Notes: a model not told the origin generated them from the sequence alone. Shown: positions 1-9,170, counted from the stretch's first letter. The stretch is 16,011 nucleotides of DNA from Ectocarpus siliculosus (GCA_000310025.1 FN648929.1:1994-18004); one strand, 5' to 3'. Program-made: numbers and translations.

Positions 1-93
1 GTAGAACAAAAAGAAAGGGCATCGCTGGACTCCTCGGCACAACCAAATAACCCGGACAACCGGACATGCCAAATGCTATGGGTGGGGCTAAGT

Positions 94-147
94 CTAGGGT
101 TGTACGTTCATGTCATATGGTCCATTGAGTTTCAGTCTCCTCGTGTT
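94..147 (-). CDS. Possible third exon of the ParB-like gene
   Basis: After the donor at 393, the next well-formed minus-strand acceptor is ..GAAAACAG at about 148. From 147 the phase carried over from the previous exon (1 nt) reads open for 17 codons (N-T-R-R-L-K-L-N-G-P-Y-D...) to a TAG at 96-94. Helical, Arg/Lys/Leu-rich sequence is what usually follows the GxHR strand in ParB-like domains, so this fits. A GTACAA inside it (about 105) could instead be a donor, with the gene continuing past the window edge. Tentative. Confidence 0.3.
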   Translation of the reverse strand, partial: NTRRLKLNGPYDMNVQP

Positions 148-393
148 CTGTTTTCACGCACACACACAGCAGACTTGTCTACTCTCACGCTCCTTGGTGA
201 TTAAACAAAGGCCGCCTCTCTCTGTGCCTGGCATCGGCAGTCCTGAAATGAACACATAGATAGTAAGGTGCAAACCAAACCCAGTATGTCGACAACAAAC
301 ACAAACGGTTTCTGCAGTTCAGGCTGCCGGAACGTACACGCTGCCATGGAATAATGTAAGGCTGAAACAACCAACCCATCTGCACACACTTAC

Positions 394-1268
394 TTGCAGC
401 TATCAACCTCTCCGTATCCGCGTCCACTGCACTATGAACATCAACGAGCGGGCAGATCTCTTGTCCTGAATCCTTGGCGGCGTTGAGTGCAACAAGAGCT
501 GCGCATCTGTTGCAGTACAAACAAAAAACACAGCAAGTGGAGGCCTTTACTTGTCCTGGCAGGAACACGTGGAACTCGTTGTCCTGTTCCATCATGACAT
601 GGGGACTATTCCTAGCCTCGAGCGAGCGCGAACACCGCTTTCTTCCCGGCCCTCTCTCGTTACTGCTGTCACAAGTCGACTCAACTGTGACTCGCCAATA
701 TAATTGCTACAAATTCATCCCCGAAAAAAATGAATAACTTCAATCATGCGAGTGTGCTGCCGCTTCGAGGTCGACGGCCGATCGATAGGGACGGCGCAGT
801 CCTTGTCGCGAGAAAAACAACGGCAGCGACTGCCGCCGGTTAGTGGGCGATTCGTTTCTTCTGCTGTGGGCCACTATACCTACCTTCTTTTTGTGGGAGC
901 CCGCTTTTTGAGCCACGGTGGTAAACGCACTGGTTAGTAGACTGGCGCCAAGTACAACACGGGGCGAACACACTAAAAATACACACACCCATATTCCACC
1001 TAATGCATGCACCATAGTAGATACCTGTGGCGCCCATCTATGACTCTCAGGGGCTTTGTCTTCGCCGTGGCCTCGTCCAACACACCATTGTCACCAGCAA
1101 GTCGGCAGGCGATGATACGTGTGTCAACCCAGCCGTTGGACATGATGCTCTGCCTTATCCGTGCCACGCCGTCAGGACGCAATGGTCTCCCTCTAAACGA
1201 CAGGTCCAGGTTACAAGCCGGAACCTTCCAACGGCCTTGAAACGATTCGTCAACTAGCGAATTCATGC
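394..1268 (-). CDS. ParB-like N-terminal (ParB/sulfiredoxin fold) domain protein, two exons, partial
   Basis: I see two minus-strand exons. The first runs 1268 to 1025: a pyrimidine-rich stretch ending CAG at 1269, an ATG at 1266-1264, and a donor AG|GTATCT. The second runs 506 to 394: acceptor ..GCAACAG|ATGC and strong donor CAA|GTAAGT. The phases agree (2 nt + 1 nt), and the codon made across the junction is Arg. The joined protein then reads VIDGRHRCAAL, the GxHRxxA-type motif of ParB-like domains. It is preceded by a typical start of the fold: RPLRPDGVARIRQSI, then a turn 'NGW', then a strand. Known ParB N-terminal domains bind CTP or act as nuclease-like modules; which applies here cannot be told. 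About 118 residues are covered, so the domain is nearly complete. The ATG just inside the acceptor may be the start, or an upstream exon may exist. The splice model and the family call both rest on reading only. Confidence 0.55.
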
Positions 1269-2407
1269 CTGCGAGGAGGGGGGCGCACGGCAGCACACAG
1301 GATAACGAACATTGCAGGAGACGGGGGTACAGAGCGGCAGACTTGTCACTGGTCGTAAAGGGCCAACGGGAGCGCCTGCAATAATCATAATACTCCGTCA
1401 ATAAAGCTATGGCAAGAGCAGAGAGATGAGGTGGTCCAAGCAAAAAAGTAGTCGCAACCAAAGGCGGTAGAGATGCGCACGACTATCTGCGCGCTAGTTG
1501 TGCCACAAACACTTACTGCTGTAGACTATACTCTGGCGGAACAGCTGATCCTTTGATATAAGTCACGGAGGGGGCAATCAATGCAGTAAGACCGACCACG
1601 AGTTGGAAGGGGCAGCGTTGGTGTGGCTGTGGATTCGCTCCAACGTTATCAATCATGTTGGCGTCAGAAAGACGCCGGCTGTTACAAGTTCAACAAGTTC
1701 AACGTGGACCCGGTAGCACCTGTGAGAACAGACAGCTTTTATGTATTTTACGACAAAGGAGAGACAACTGCTTATTATTATTTGACTGCGGCGGAAAAAA
1801 AACGAGGTAACTCGATTGACGCACGGCGTTCGGTGATATCGCACGGTATCACCGATACCGAGCCCCTGTTAAGTGGCTCCAGGGCCCTCGCTGAGCAGGA
1901 GGTACTTCGCGGTATCGTGAACGGTGTCGTAGTACAGCAGTAGGCGTCATGCGCGAGACTGCTGCTGTCGGGGTTTTGTTTTACTCAGTATCGCACGTAC
2001 CACCTGTCATACCGCATCCACCCACTCTGTGCGATGAAAATCCAAGAACCATACCTGATGGGACTGCCTACCTCCAGACTGTCGGGGAGTGAGTGGTGAC
2101 TGCACTAAGGTGGTCGTGCCAACGTGCCACGCCTCGATGCTAGGGTAGGGCCCTCTCTCTTTCCATCCCTCTCTTTCAAGTACAAACACCGAAAGACAAG
2201 GACGTCTCCTTGGGCAAACTATCCATCTGCCTTGCGAAAGAGTGTGCTCTCTCTCTCTCCACTCACCGGCACAGCAGTATGAACTAAAGGTGTGCTCCCA
2301 GGTTGCTCGAAAGACCCAGCTCGCTCAGCTGGATACACCCTGTCCGCTGCTCTCTCGGGTGCCGAGTGCCGAGCACGGCTCGGGTGCTTGACGAAACAAA
2401 TAAAATG
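1269..2407. other. No gene recognised
   Basis: This stretch of about 1.1 kb lies upstream of the ParB-like gene and should contain its promoter or 5' exons. Open frames here are short, and the longest (1623-1943, plus) has no ATG start and no family resemblance. A small near-palindrome around 1833-1854 (GGTGATA..TATCACC) is the only local structure noted. No promoter motif can be defended. Confidence 0.5.
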
Positions 2408-2914
2408 TTCCTCCGAGTGGTTGCTTGCTGCTTGATGAGGTGACGTGGTGAGATCAGGTCCTGCTGCTGTCCAAGGAGTCGATTCAGATCAGACTGGGGG
2501 CGAACGGAGCAGCACGGAGAGGGCGTTGGGATGCTGCTGCACTATTTACCTTACCTCGAACAATGCAACCAAATACATCAGATCATCACCCGTTAGCAGT
2601 TTACGGCGGTGGCCGCCCGGACGAGGCTGGGGACACATACACGTGCGTGCCTTTAACTAAAGTATTCCTCCGAGTGGTTGCTTGCTGCTTGATGAGGTGA
2701 CGTGGTGAGATCAGGTGCTGCTGTCGAAGGAGTCGATTCAGATCAGACTGGGGGCGAACGGAGCAGCACGGAGAGGGCGTTGGGATGCTGCTGCACTATT
2801 TACCTTACCTCGAACAATGCAACCAAATACATCAGATAGATCATCACCCGTTAGCAGTTTACGGCGGTGGCCGCCCGGACGAGGCTGTGGGGACACACAC
2901 ACGTGCGTGCCTTT
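2408..2914. repeat. Imperfect tandem duplication, about 250 bp, two copies
   Basis: Copy 1 (2408-2654) and copy 2 (2665-2914) both begin TTCCTCCGAGTGGTTGCTTG and end in ACGTGCGTGCCTTT. They share nearly every base. The differences are small indels: CTGCTGCTGTCC against CTGCTGTCG near the start, ATCAGATC against ATCAGATAGATC (a GATA duplication), and GGCTGG against GGCTGTGG near the end. About 10 unrelated bases separate the copies. The few differences suggest a fairly recent duplication. Neither copy carries a convincing ORF of its own. Confidence 0.9.
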
Positions 2915-3413
2915 TTGGTTTATCCGTTCCGAGAAACGGAAAGAGCGGGTGGGTCTGGTGGGTACAGCAGCGAGCTCTCTCGGATGTGCGTGCACACTAC
3001 AGCCGAAGAGCAGCTCTACCGCGAAGGAACGAGCCCCCGAGGAGGGGAGGAGTGCTCACGTTTGGATCCTCACCACATCCATGTATGGGTGGCCTGTACG
3101 GATGTGCAGCAGGTGCAGGTGCGAGGGTGTGTGTTGTCGGGAGGGGAGAGAGAGGGTACGCGAAACACACACACACACGACACCACGTTTTCTTGCTATT
3201 CTCTAAAAAAATACAATTGATCACCGATGAGTTGCTTCTCTATCTCTCGGCGGACCCAACGCAACGGCCAAGCTAAGCTGACCCCTCAGTACATGCCAGG
3301 GTACGTTCTCACCGCCACAGAAGCTCGCCTGAGGCCGTTTGGGGCTGCTCCAGGAACTTACTTTTTTGGAGAGGACTTGGGAAAGGCGGCAATCAAAACG
3401 GTGTTTTCGATTC

Positions 3414-3585
3414 CAATCCTCAAGTCAAAAGAACGATTTACTCCAACCACGAGAAAATTCTCAAACCGATGTTCATAATTCAAACCGAAGTTCGACAATT
3501 CTCTGTTTATTGTGAAAGTCAACATGTACCGAGCCGGAGTCCGGGCTACAGCTTTGTGGGGCTGCTTGCCCGGACTTGAGGATTG
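3414..3585. repeat. Nested inverted repeats (13-bp outer arms, 9-bp inner arms)
   Basis: Outer arms: CAATCCTCAAGTC at 3414-3426 and its exact reverse complement GACTTGAGGATTG at 3573-3585. Inner arms: AGTCCGGGC at 3538-3546 and GCCCGGACT at 3568-3576, with further pairing possible inside (CAGC/GCTG). The two right arms overlap by four bases, so both helices cannot form fully at the same time and would compete. Confidence 0.75.
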
Positions 3586-3810
3586 TGGACGATGCTTGAA
3601 TTCACGAGGAGGAACATGATGAATGAACAAACCCCGAATACGAAACAAATCGAGAAACTGAATGCTCATGTAGCTAGCTATAAATGCTCAGTGAAGCCTC
3701 GGCTTAACCCTGCGCAGAAGTTATCATTGCCAGGCCCCCCCCTTGCACGGTGCCCCCTTGAGGAAGCTCTCGGGTCTGTCCCGAGGGTTGTGATAATGCG
3801 ACGAGGGTAA

Positions 3811-3824
3811 CAGGGTATACCCTG
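3811..3824. repeat. Perfect 14-bp palindrome
   Basis: CAGGGTATACCCTG is its own reverse complement. It lies in a gene-free stretch between the inverted repeats and the Harbinger-like exon. A dimeric protein site is possible, but so is chance. Confidence 0.5.
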
Positions 3825-4068
3825 AGATGTGTTTTTGCCAAGGGACCATAAAATTGGTCCGCCATTCTATGTCACCACCCTGCCAAGGTCGAAGTAGCCC
3901 ACCCTGCACATGGAGCAAAGTGGCTACGTGTGTACTGGAAACGGCATGCAGTTGAAGTAAGAACTGCCGTGCTGGCTTTGTCCAACTCTACATTGTTCTA
4001 CTGCAGCAGTCTAGTTGGTTGTGGACAGAGATTCTGCACTCTAACAATCCAGCATCTATTCTGCTTAC

Positions 4069-4542
4069 CTTGTGCTCCACTGGGTGGCTTGCCCGACCTA
4101 CGGCGTCCGTCACAGCAGTCGAGAACCAGTTCTTGCTCTTGACCAAGGCAACAAGCCGAAGGAAGAAGGTGTAGGGTACGCGGAAGTCGACTCGAAACTG
4201 CTTCGCGGTGGTGCTCGTTCTGTCTTCTAGGTCTTTATCCTCCAACAGCTGTGCCCAAGCGCATTTCTCCACGTCTTTCCTCTGTCTCTGCGACCGCGTA
4301 AGTCTCTCGCGGGGAAGGTCGTTAGCCGGATCCTCCTCCAAGAGGTCCTGCTGCGACAAGTCGTTGCGTTGGACCTCATCTACGGCAACCAACGCCACGG
4401 CCAACGCCGTTGCTGGCAGCAGGGCATCCACACCGGCGGCGGCCATCGGAAGAGAGCCCGGGCTGCTGTTGAAGGTTCGAGTCAAGCGAGCGCCACTGCT
4501 GCTGCCAGCGAGCAGCGCCAGAGACGGCAGCCACTTCCACAT
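4069..4542 (-). CDS. PIF/Harbinger-like transposase, first exon (N-terminal region)
   Basis: The ATG at 4542-4540 opens a 158-codon exon that ends at a good donor, CACAAG|GTAAGC (4069/4068), in phase 0. The first 100 residues are low-complexity and then acidic (LLEEDPANDLPRERL). The recognisable part is at the end: KQFRVDFRVPYTFFLRLVAL, then KSKNWFS..DAVGR...PVE. In Harbinger-type transposases a segment of the form FR..FR(V/M)P...F..L lies upstream of the DDE nuclease core and precedes a 'GR..IP.ELK' helix. The DDE catalytic residues would lie in later exons, which were not found in 3700-4068. The same frame stays open upstream to 4788 through the terminus, so the exact start is uncertain. 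It cannot be active on its own as seen here. Confidence 0.6.
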
Positions 4543-4579
4543 GGGGGATGCTTGTGGGTGTGTGGGTGTGTCCACGGTG

Positions 4580-4789
4580 TCGCGAGATTCAAAAAAAGGA
4601 CAACATTTTTGGACAGTCCAACCCTGGCACAAAATTGCCCGAAAAGGGACAGGATGGGGTGATCTTTTTTCGCTGTCCCTTTTTGGAATGTCCAAAAATG
4701 CAAAAAAAGACCACGTAACAACAAGTGGTTCTTGGTCAGTTGTCCCTTTTTGAGAAAGGAGACAGCCCAAAAAATGACCACGTAACACC
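4580..4789 (-). repeat. Subterminal repeat array of the Harbinger-like element
   Basis: This is about 210 bp dominated by short boxes in both orientations: GTTACGTGGTC(A/T)TTTTTTG twice (4786 and 4719 leftwards), AAAAAGGGACA and its inverse several times, and TTTTTGGACA next to TGTCCAAAAAT (4610-4700). The block spacing and the terminal position suggest transposase binding sites rather than coding sequence, even though one frame remains open through it. Confidence 0.6.
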
Positions 4790-4894
4790 TAATAAAAGCC
4801 ATTGTTTAGGTTATTTGTACGGATCCAAGGTCACGCTACAAGCAACTTGAATGAGCGTGTCCTACCCCTGTCACATAGAATTCCGGAGCGGTGT

Positions 4895-5812
4895 TTACCA
4901 ACTCGTCTCCTCTCTTCGTTGTGGAAAACGCTACTGTGAAGAAGCTATATCTCGTGCCAAAGTCACCCTCTTCTCCGCTGATGTTGTAAAATCGAGCTCG
5001 GCCCTCAAAGGAACCAGTATCTGATGCAAATGGCTGCGCAAGATCGCTGACGCTTGTTTAACGAGTACCCCTGCGTGCTTTTGCTGCTTCGTTGTAAATC
5101 GCATGTACTGTGTCACCAACTCGCTTCTCACTGGGTTTCCTGTTCGTCGTTGACTGTCCCAATCGTGCGTGCACACCAACTCCTTCTCGAAAGCCACCTC
5201 CAGTTTTGACACGTTGTTCGTTCTCAGAGAATCGTGAGCATACCTCTTGGTACATGCTCCCTGCTCGGTTGAACAGGCGTCTAAGCTTGAAGTGCCCACC
5301 GCTTGACATTCCCTTGCGTGCGCCACTGTACGTCTCCTCTTGCCGCAGGCATCTATCCAGCAAAGATAGTCAACGATATCCCTCGGCTGAGATTCCGTCA
5401 TAGACACCACACGCCCGGTTTTTCGCGACTGAAGAAACTGCGTGTATGTAATCATTGTTGCACATCTGCTCCTCATCGCCGCGGTATCCGCCGTTGCCTC
5501 CTTGAATTCTCTGTATCTCTTGGCTAGAGCGGCCTCGTCAATGGTTAAGGACCCGACTGTAGGATTCAGACCTGAACTTGTACAAGCCTTCGCGCACCAT
5601 TGGCAATACCTGTATCGCTCATCGTTTTCACCTAAACATTCTGAGTGCGGACACAAACCTCTTGATCGTGCTGGTGACACCTCGATCAAGTGATCATGGT
5701 TGGTAGATGATCCACGGTTTTGTGGTTGTTGGCCCGTACCCGACCACCACCTCTCCAGAAAAGTCAAGATGAGCCTCGCCGCTGTTAACAAGCCCCATAG
5801 CGCCTGATACAC
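4895..5812 (-). pseudogene. DIRS tyrosine recombinase, N-terminal part, frameshifted and C-terminally truncated
   Basis: The recombinase integrates the circular cDNA of DIRS elements. The open frame (5812 to a TAG at 4933-4931) starts after a stop with no nearby ATG. It has a Cys cluster (CPHSEC...YCQWC, about residues 55-75) like a zinc ribbon, then a helical SAM-like domain (TGNPVRSELVTQYM, AGVLVKQA). After RDIA the frame breaks near 4940-4947 by one missing base. The next frame carries on with FFTVAFSTTKRGDELV, which is the start of the catalytic domain and holds the first catalytic Arg (KRGDEL). Beyond about 4895 similarity ends: the HxxR box and the tyrosine nucleophile are absent. It starts 28 bases after the upstream pol gene stops. 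Confidence 0.7.
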
Positions 5813-5840
5813 ACATTAATGAAAGACAATAATCATCCAA

Positions 5841-8108
5841 TTATTTATCGGCGAAGGTCACCTCCACCGCTCGCATCGCCCACCGCTGAAAAGCGAAGGA
5901 CACCTTCCCTCGCTGATCGTGCATTCGATTGAATACCGATCCCTCTGCTTGTTCGGCTATCATGTAAGACCGTATTGTGGCGTCTGCCAACATCGGATAC
6001 CAGGTGTGTTGTTGGTCTGGCACTATCACAACCGCTCGCGCTCCACACTCTGCCATGCGTTGTAACACCACTCCTACCATTGCCGTTGGTGGAAAACAAA
6101 GACCAAAGCAACCCCTTTCGGAACCCGGCAAACACCTCAAATCCTGACTCAACACATCACTGTCTGCGCACCCCTCATTGTAAAACCTCGAGTAAAACGG
6201 TAGGTGGATGTCGCTTCCTGGTATATCTTGTGCCGATGCCGCTGTGGCCATCAAATCCATGCCGAAAGGTCTACTAACCCACCGCCACAATTCTGCGAAG
6301 TTCTCTTCCTCCAACCGAACGTACGCATCTGCGCCTGGACGCGACAAATCGTCCGCCTCTGCGTTCGCCTTCGAACACACCCACTGTACGTTGAGGGTGA
6401 AATCCGCCTTCACTTGTAGCCAAAACAACTCTGCCACCATCTCGTGCAAACGAGTGTTTGAAGACTTCCCGTTCCTCAACACGTAGAACAGAGCTTGATT
6501 GTCTACATCCACGACCAACGTCGAACCTTGCACCTTCGTTGGTCTTTGCTTACAGCACAAGGCCAGGATCTGAGGCCAGGAGCTGTTGAATCGCGTACGT
6601 TTCTTGCTCGTTAATGTGCTGCGATGTCCAATCGTTTGGGAATCACCCGCTACGCGAAACACTTCTTCGCCTGGACATCGAGTCAAGCCGCCCCATCCGG
6701 TCGACGATGCGTCCGACGCACCCACTATCGTCAGTTTTTGGTGCAATGCCGCGTACCACGCTGCTCCGTTCATCTTCTCTCGTACCTCCAACCACTTCGC
6801 CATCTCAAAGCGCAGACCGCCGTTCTTGGGGACGTCAATGTCCATCTTTCTCTTCCGTCCGCCGTTTCTCTGAAGCATTCCGATGTGCTTGTACGTGTGG
6901 TGCGTATATAGAGCTGCCGCTGGACACGCGACTGACATGCTCGTACACTTCCCTGCGAGCTTTTCCAAAGCCTGAAACGAAATAACTCCTCGGTTGAGTG
7001 CCTCGGTGAGAATTGTCTCCAACTTAACTAGTTTTTCTTCCGGAATAAAGAACTTCTGCTCCCTTGAGTCGCAGACCACTTCTAAACAGATCAGTCTGTT
7101 CGTCGCCTCGATATCACATTTTGGTATGGACAGGAAGTACCCCGCCTTGTAAAACACGGCCATGACCAAGTATCCTGCTACCCTGCCGGCCTGCTCCTGC
7201 TGCACTGGCTCCAATCCGCGAGTGGAACGGAAGTTCGTGAAATGAAATCGTCAATTCACGTGAGTACCGGGATGCCTTTTGTCCTTAAATGCCTCGACAC
7301 CACCGCCGAAAGAGAGTGGTAAATATATGACGAAGAACACCACCCGAAGCACAGGGTCGTAAACACGAAGTATTTGCCACCCCACTTGAAGCCAAAGTAC
7401 TGCCATGATTCCTTCTCCAACGGCACATGGTGAAACCCCGACTTGTGGTCGCACGCCATTTGGAAAGCTCCTGTCCACGCGCATTGTGCTACCTTTCCTA
7501 CCGCATCCATCTTGAAATCATTTTTTCTACCCATCAGGTTGAGCCAACGTGCGTCTAAGAATGCTCGTGGTTTGGACTCCTCGACTCCTAGCGGGATCAC
7601 CATGTGCGGTTTGGGTGTTTTGAAACGTCGGCTACTTCCTCCCACGGCGCTACCACTCCGCTCTGCACGTACTTTTCCACCTGCTCATCGACAAACCTGT
7701 GAACGCCTCCGGCACATGGTTCGGAAGCTCCACTCACGTCAACTCCGAACCTTTGTACTTCTATCCTTGAAATTCCCTTTCCGTATGGAAAAGTTCTCTG
7801 ATATCCACACCTCGTAACCACCTGAGGTACATAGCCCGCTCTTCGTCGTCACAGACTGTTAGAATCTCGTCCTGCCAAAACTGTGTATGGTTCGAAATGT
7901 GTCCTGGAACGAAGTCTTCTTGGCGCCATACCGGAGCTTGGTCCGGCGTGTCGGGAGGTTGTTCGTGCTGTAAAGCGTCCTGCACTAGGTCGACATCCGG
8001 GCGCTGAATGTGTCGCTCGCTAATTCCGCCATCTCCAACGGAACCGGTACGAATTTTCGCTACGCGTCGTGCTCGCTCTCGCAGAAAATCATCTGCCCCT
8101 GAACCCAC
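5841..8108 (-). pseudogene. DIRS pol: reverse transcriptase, RNase H and methyltransferase-like domains, with one nonsense codon and three frameshifts
   Basis: Read from 8108 leftwards. An N-terminal region ends YLRWLRGVDIREL. A frameshift near 7793 (T-run) leads into the segment VEKYVQSGVVAPWEEVAD, and a second near 7615 (A-run) into the RT palm: KPHMVIPLGVEESKPRAFLD, DHKSGFHHVPL, FGWCSSS. A TGA at 7258-7256 stands where the family normally has Trp, directly before the catalytic IDDF. A third frameshift follows within 7244-7233, and NFRSTRGL continues in the new frame. Then come an uninterrupted RNase H (SDASSTGWGG, DVDNQALFYVL, SKANAEADDLSR) and the DIRS-specific methyltransferase-like domain (DLMATAASA, LPFYSRFYNEGC, VLSQD), ending in TAA at 5841. 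All breaks are single-base changes. The domain order and the missing integrase fit DIRS rather than Gypsy or Copia. Confidence 0.85.
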
Positions 8109-8637
8109 CTGTCATATTGCATGTCAGGCCTCTTGGTCATGCCTTGATGTCCGCCTGACCGTTCTCGATGATGTAGCGAAATATTAACTATCTAGCGAGC
8201 CAAGCACCCCTTGTCGACCAAAGTCCAAGCCAAGAAAGGGCAAGGTTCAGAGATGTCAAAGAATCACTCTGCCAGCAAATTTAAACTACGGGCCATCGTA
8301 AATATCGTGTGCACGAAAAAGAAATATTGTCGCTTTTTGTTGTGTGAACCACTGTGTGATGGGACTCTATGCACGCGTACAAAGTAGATCTCGTCGTGCA
8401 CGACCTGCGTGCGTCGTTTGGTGTGTCGAGGTTCTCAGCACCTGCCCCTGACCGACCTGTACCCGGCTGGGGCCGCTGTGGTTCGCAAGCCTTTGCATGC
8501 ATTCTCGCATTCTCGCATCATTCCTCATCATTCATCTTTTTCGTTTTTTTGTGCGCGAAGTGAATCGCAAAAACAAACATAGGGCCAGTGTCGCCGTATG
8601 CCAAAACCATCCCTTCGTCATACTACCTGCCTTGTAC
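8109..8637. other. Spacer between DIRS gag and pol; no gene recognised
   Basis: About 530 bases separate the gag stop from the first recognisable pol frame. On the minus strand the pol frame is closed by a TGA just upstream of its first codon. An AG|GTGGGT donor-like site occurs at about 8110. The minus ORF at 8502-8281 has no family resemblance. The true start of pol probably lies here but has been lost or moved out of frame. Confidence 0.4.
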
Positions 8638-8990
8638 TTAACTTGGGCAGTCACGCTTAGTGTGCTCCAGCATGCCGCACTTGAAACACGCTTGCTCCGG
8701 GCACGACCTGAAAGAATGGTCAGCGGGGTTTCCCATCTGCGAGCACCTACCACAGACAGCCGCACCGCCTCTCCCTGCTCCTTTACCACCTTGGCAACCC
8801 CGACGGCTCCTGCCGAAACCCCGACCGCTAACCCTATCGTGCGACGGTCTGTAGTGCCCGGCTCCCCCGAAACCCCTGTACATGGGCTGTCGGTACTGTT
8901 GCGGAACCGAGGGGAAAGCGGGTGCTACTGCATGGAACGCCGGCGCTAAAGACAGTGGTTGCATGCCACCCACTATCAAGCCTCCACTAA
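8638..8990 (-). pseudogene. DIRS gag-like protein, C-terminal part with two zinc knuckles
   Basis: The frame ends at TAA 8640-8638. It contains a Gly/Arg-rich stretch (GRGFGRSRRG) and two Cys/His motifs: C-x2-C-x8-H-x4-C (CGRCSQMGNPADHSFRSC) followed by a canonical CCHC knuckle, CFKCGMLEHTKRDC (C-x2-C-x4-H-x4-C). These bind nucleic acid in the nucleocapsid part of Gag. The frame stays open upstream to about 9066, but bases beyond 8990 belong to another element: similarity in style ends at the TAA at 8988-8990, and an AT-rich repeat array follows. The N-terminal two thirds of gag are therefore missing here. Confidence 0.7.
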
Positions 8991-9005
8991 GGGCCGTTTT
9001 AATCG

Positions 9006-9170
9006 ATGTCCAAAAATCCAAAGTTTGTACAAATCTCCAAAAAAGCTCCAAAAATTTGGAACCCACCGTTCCAAATTTTTGACATAAATTTGGAACGAAG
9101 TCGGGCCCGAAAATTTGGAGCCACTAGCTTCCAAATTTTGGAAGCCTTTTGTAGCACTTTCCAAATCACC
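9006..9170 (+). repeat. Array of TTCCAAATTTT boxes (subterminal repeats)
   Basis: At least six variants of TCCAAATTTTTGGA lie in both orientations within 165 bases, for example around 9046-9062, 9070-9080, 9088-9095, 9111-9119, 9128-9146 and 9159-9166. The stretch is AT-rich, unlike the GC-rich coding on either side. On the minus strand it happens to stay open and extends the gag frame artificially. Confidence 0.65.

Larger units (their letters stand above)
2915..4068. other. No gene recognised; inverted repeats and the Harbinger intron side
   Basis: Open frames here overlap in several phases without family resemblance. The minus-strand part next to 4068 would be the first intron of the Harbinger-like transposase, but no second exon with DDE motifs was found, so the element looks truncated. 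Local structures are the nested inverted repeats at 3414-3585, the palindrome at 3811-3824, a CTCGGG/CCCGAG hairpin near 3768-3784 and a GGACCA/TGGTCC hairpin near 3842-3859. Confidence 0.45.
4069..4789 (-). mobile_element. PIF/Harbinger-like DNA transposon, 5' part
   Basis: Reading the minus strand, the element begins GGTGTTACGTGGTC at 4789, directly preceded by TTA (TAA on the plus strand, 4790-4792). This matches the 3-bp TWA target site known for PIF/Harbinger elements. The first 210 bases are repeat-rich: the block AAAAAA(T/A)GACCACGTAAC occurs at 4769-4786 and again at 4702-4719, and TGTCCCTTTTTG-type boxes recur at 4674, 4741 and, inverted, about 4639. Such subterminal arrays are typical transposase binding regions. 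A transposase first exon follows (4542-4069). The opposite terminus and the catalytic exons were not found, so the copy appears incomplete. Confidence 0.65.
4793..8990 (-). mobile_element. DIRS-like tyrosine-recombinase retrotransposon, degenerate and end-truncated
   Basis: Three coding blocks lie head to tail on the minus strand: zinc-knuckle gag (8990-8638), RT/RNase H/methyltransferase-like (8108-5841) and tyrosine recombinase (5812-4895). This set, with no DDE integrase and no protease, is diagnostic of DIRS-type elements. The left end (4793-4894) has no recognisable coding and meets a Harbinger-like terminus. The right end of gag stops at another Harbinger-like terminus at 8990/8991. Neither the inverted terminal repeats nor the internal complementary region of DIRS could be located. 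Every long ORF contains or ends in a break, so the copy is dead unless some single-base indels are sequencing errors. Confidence 0.85.

Noticed and set aside
185-595. Whole 136-codon minus ORF as a gene
   Set aside because: Only 506-394 behaves as an exon, with acceptor and donor. The rest has no resemblance to the ParB-like domain and is read-through into introns.
1623-1943. 106-codon plus ORF as a gene
   Set aside because: It starts at GTG, has no family resemblance and no clear splice or promoter context.
2738-3276. Overlapping ORFs of 85-163 codons
   Set aside because: Several frames are open over the same bases, two start inside the tandem duplication, and none resembles a family.
8497-8949. 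150-codon plus ORF
   Set aside because: It is antisense to the zinc-knuckle gag frame, which carries clear Cys/His motifs.
8991-9066. Extension of the gag frame upstream of 8990
   Set aside because: The residues are translated from the AT-rich repeat array of another element; the open frame is accidental.
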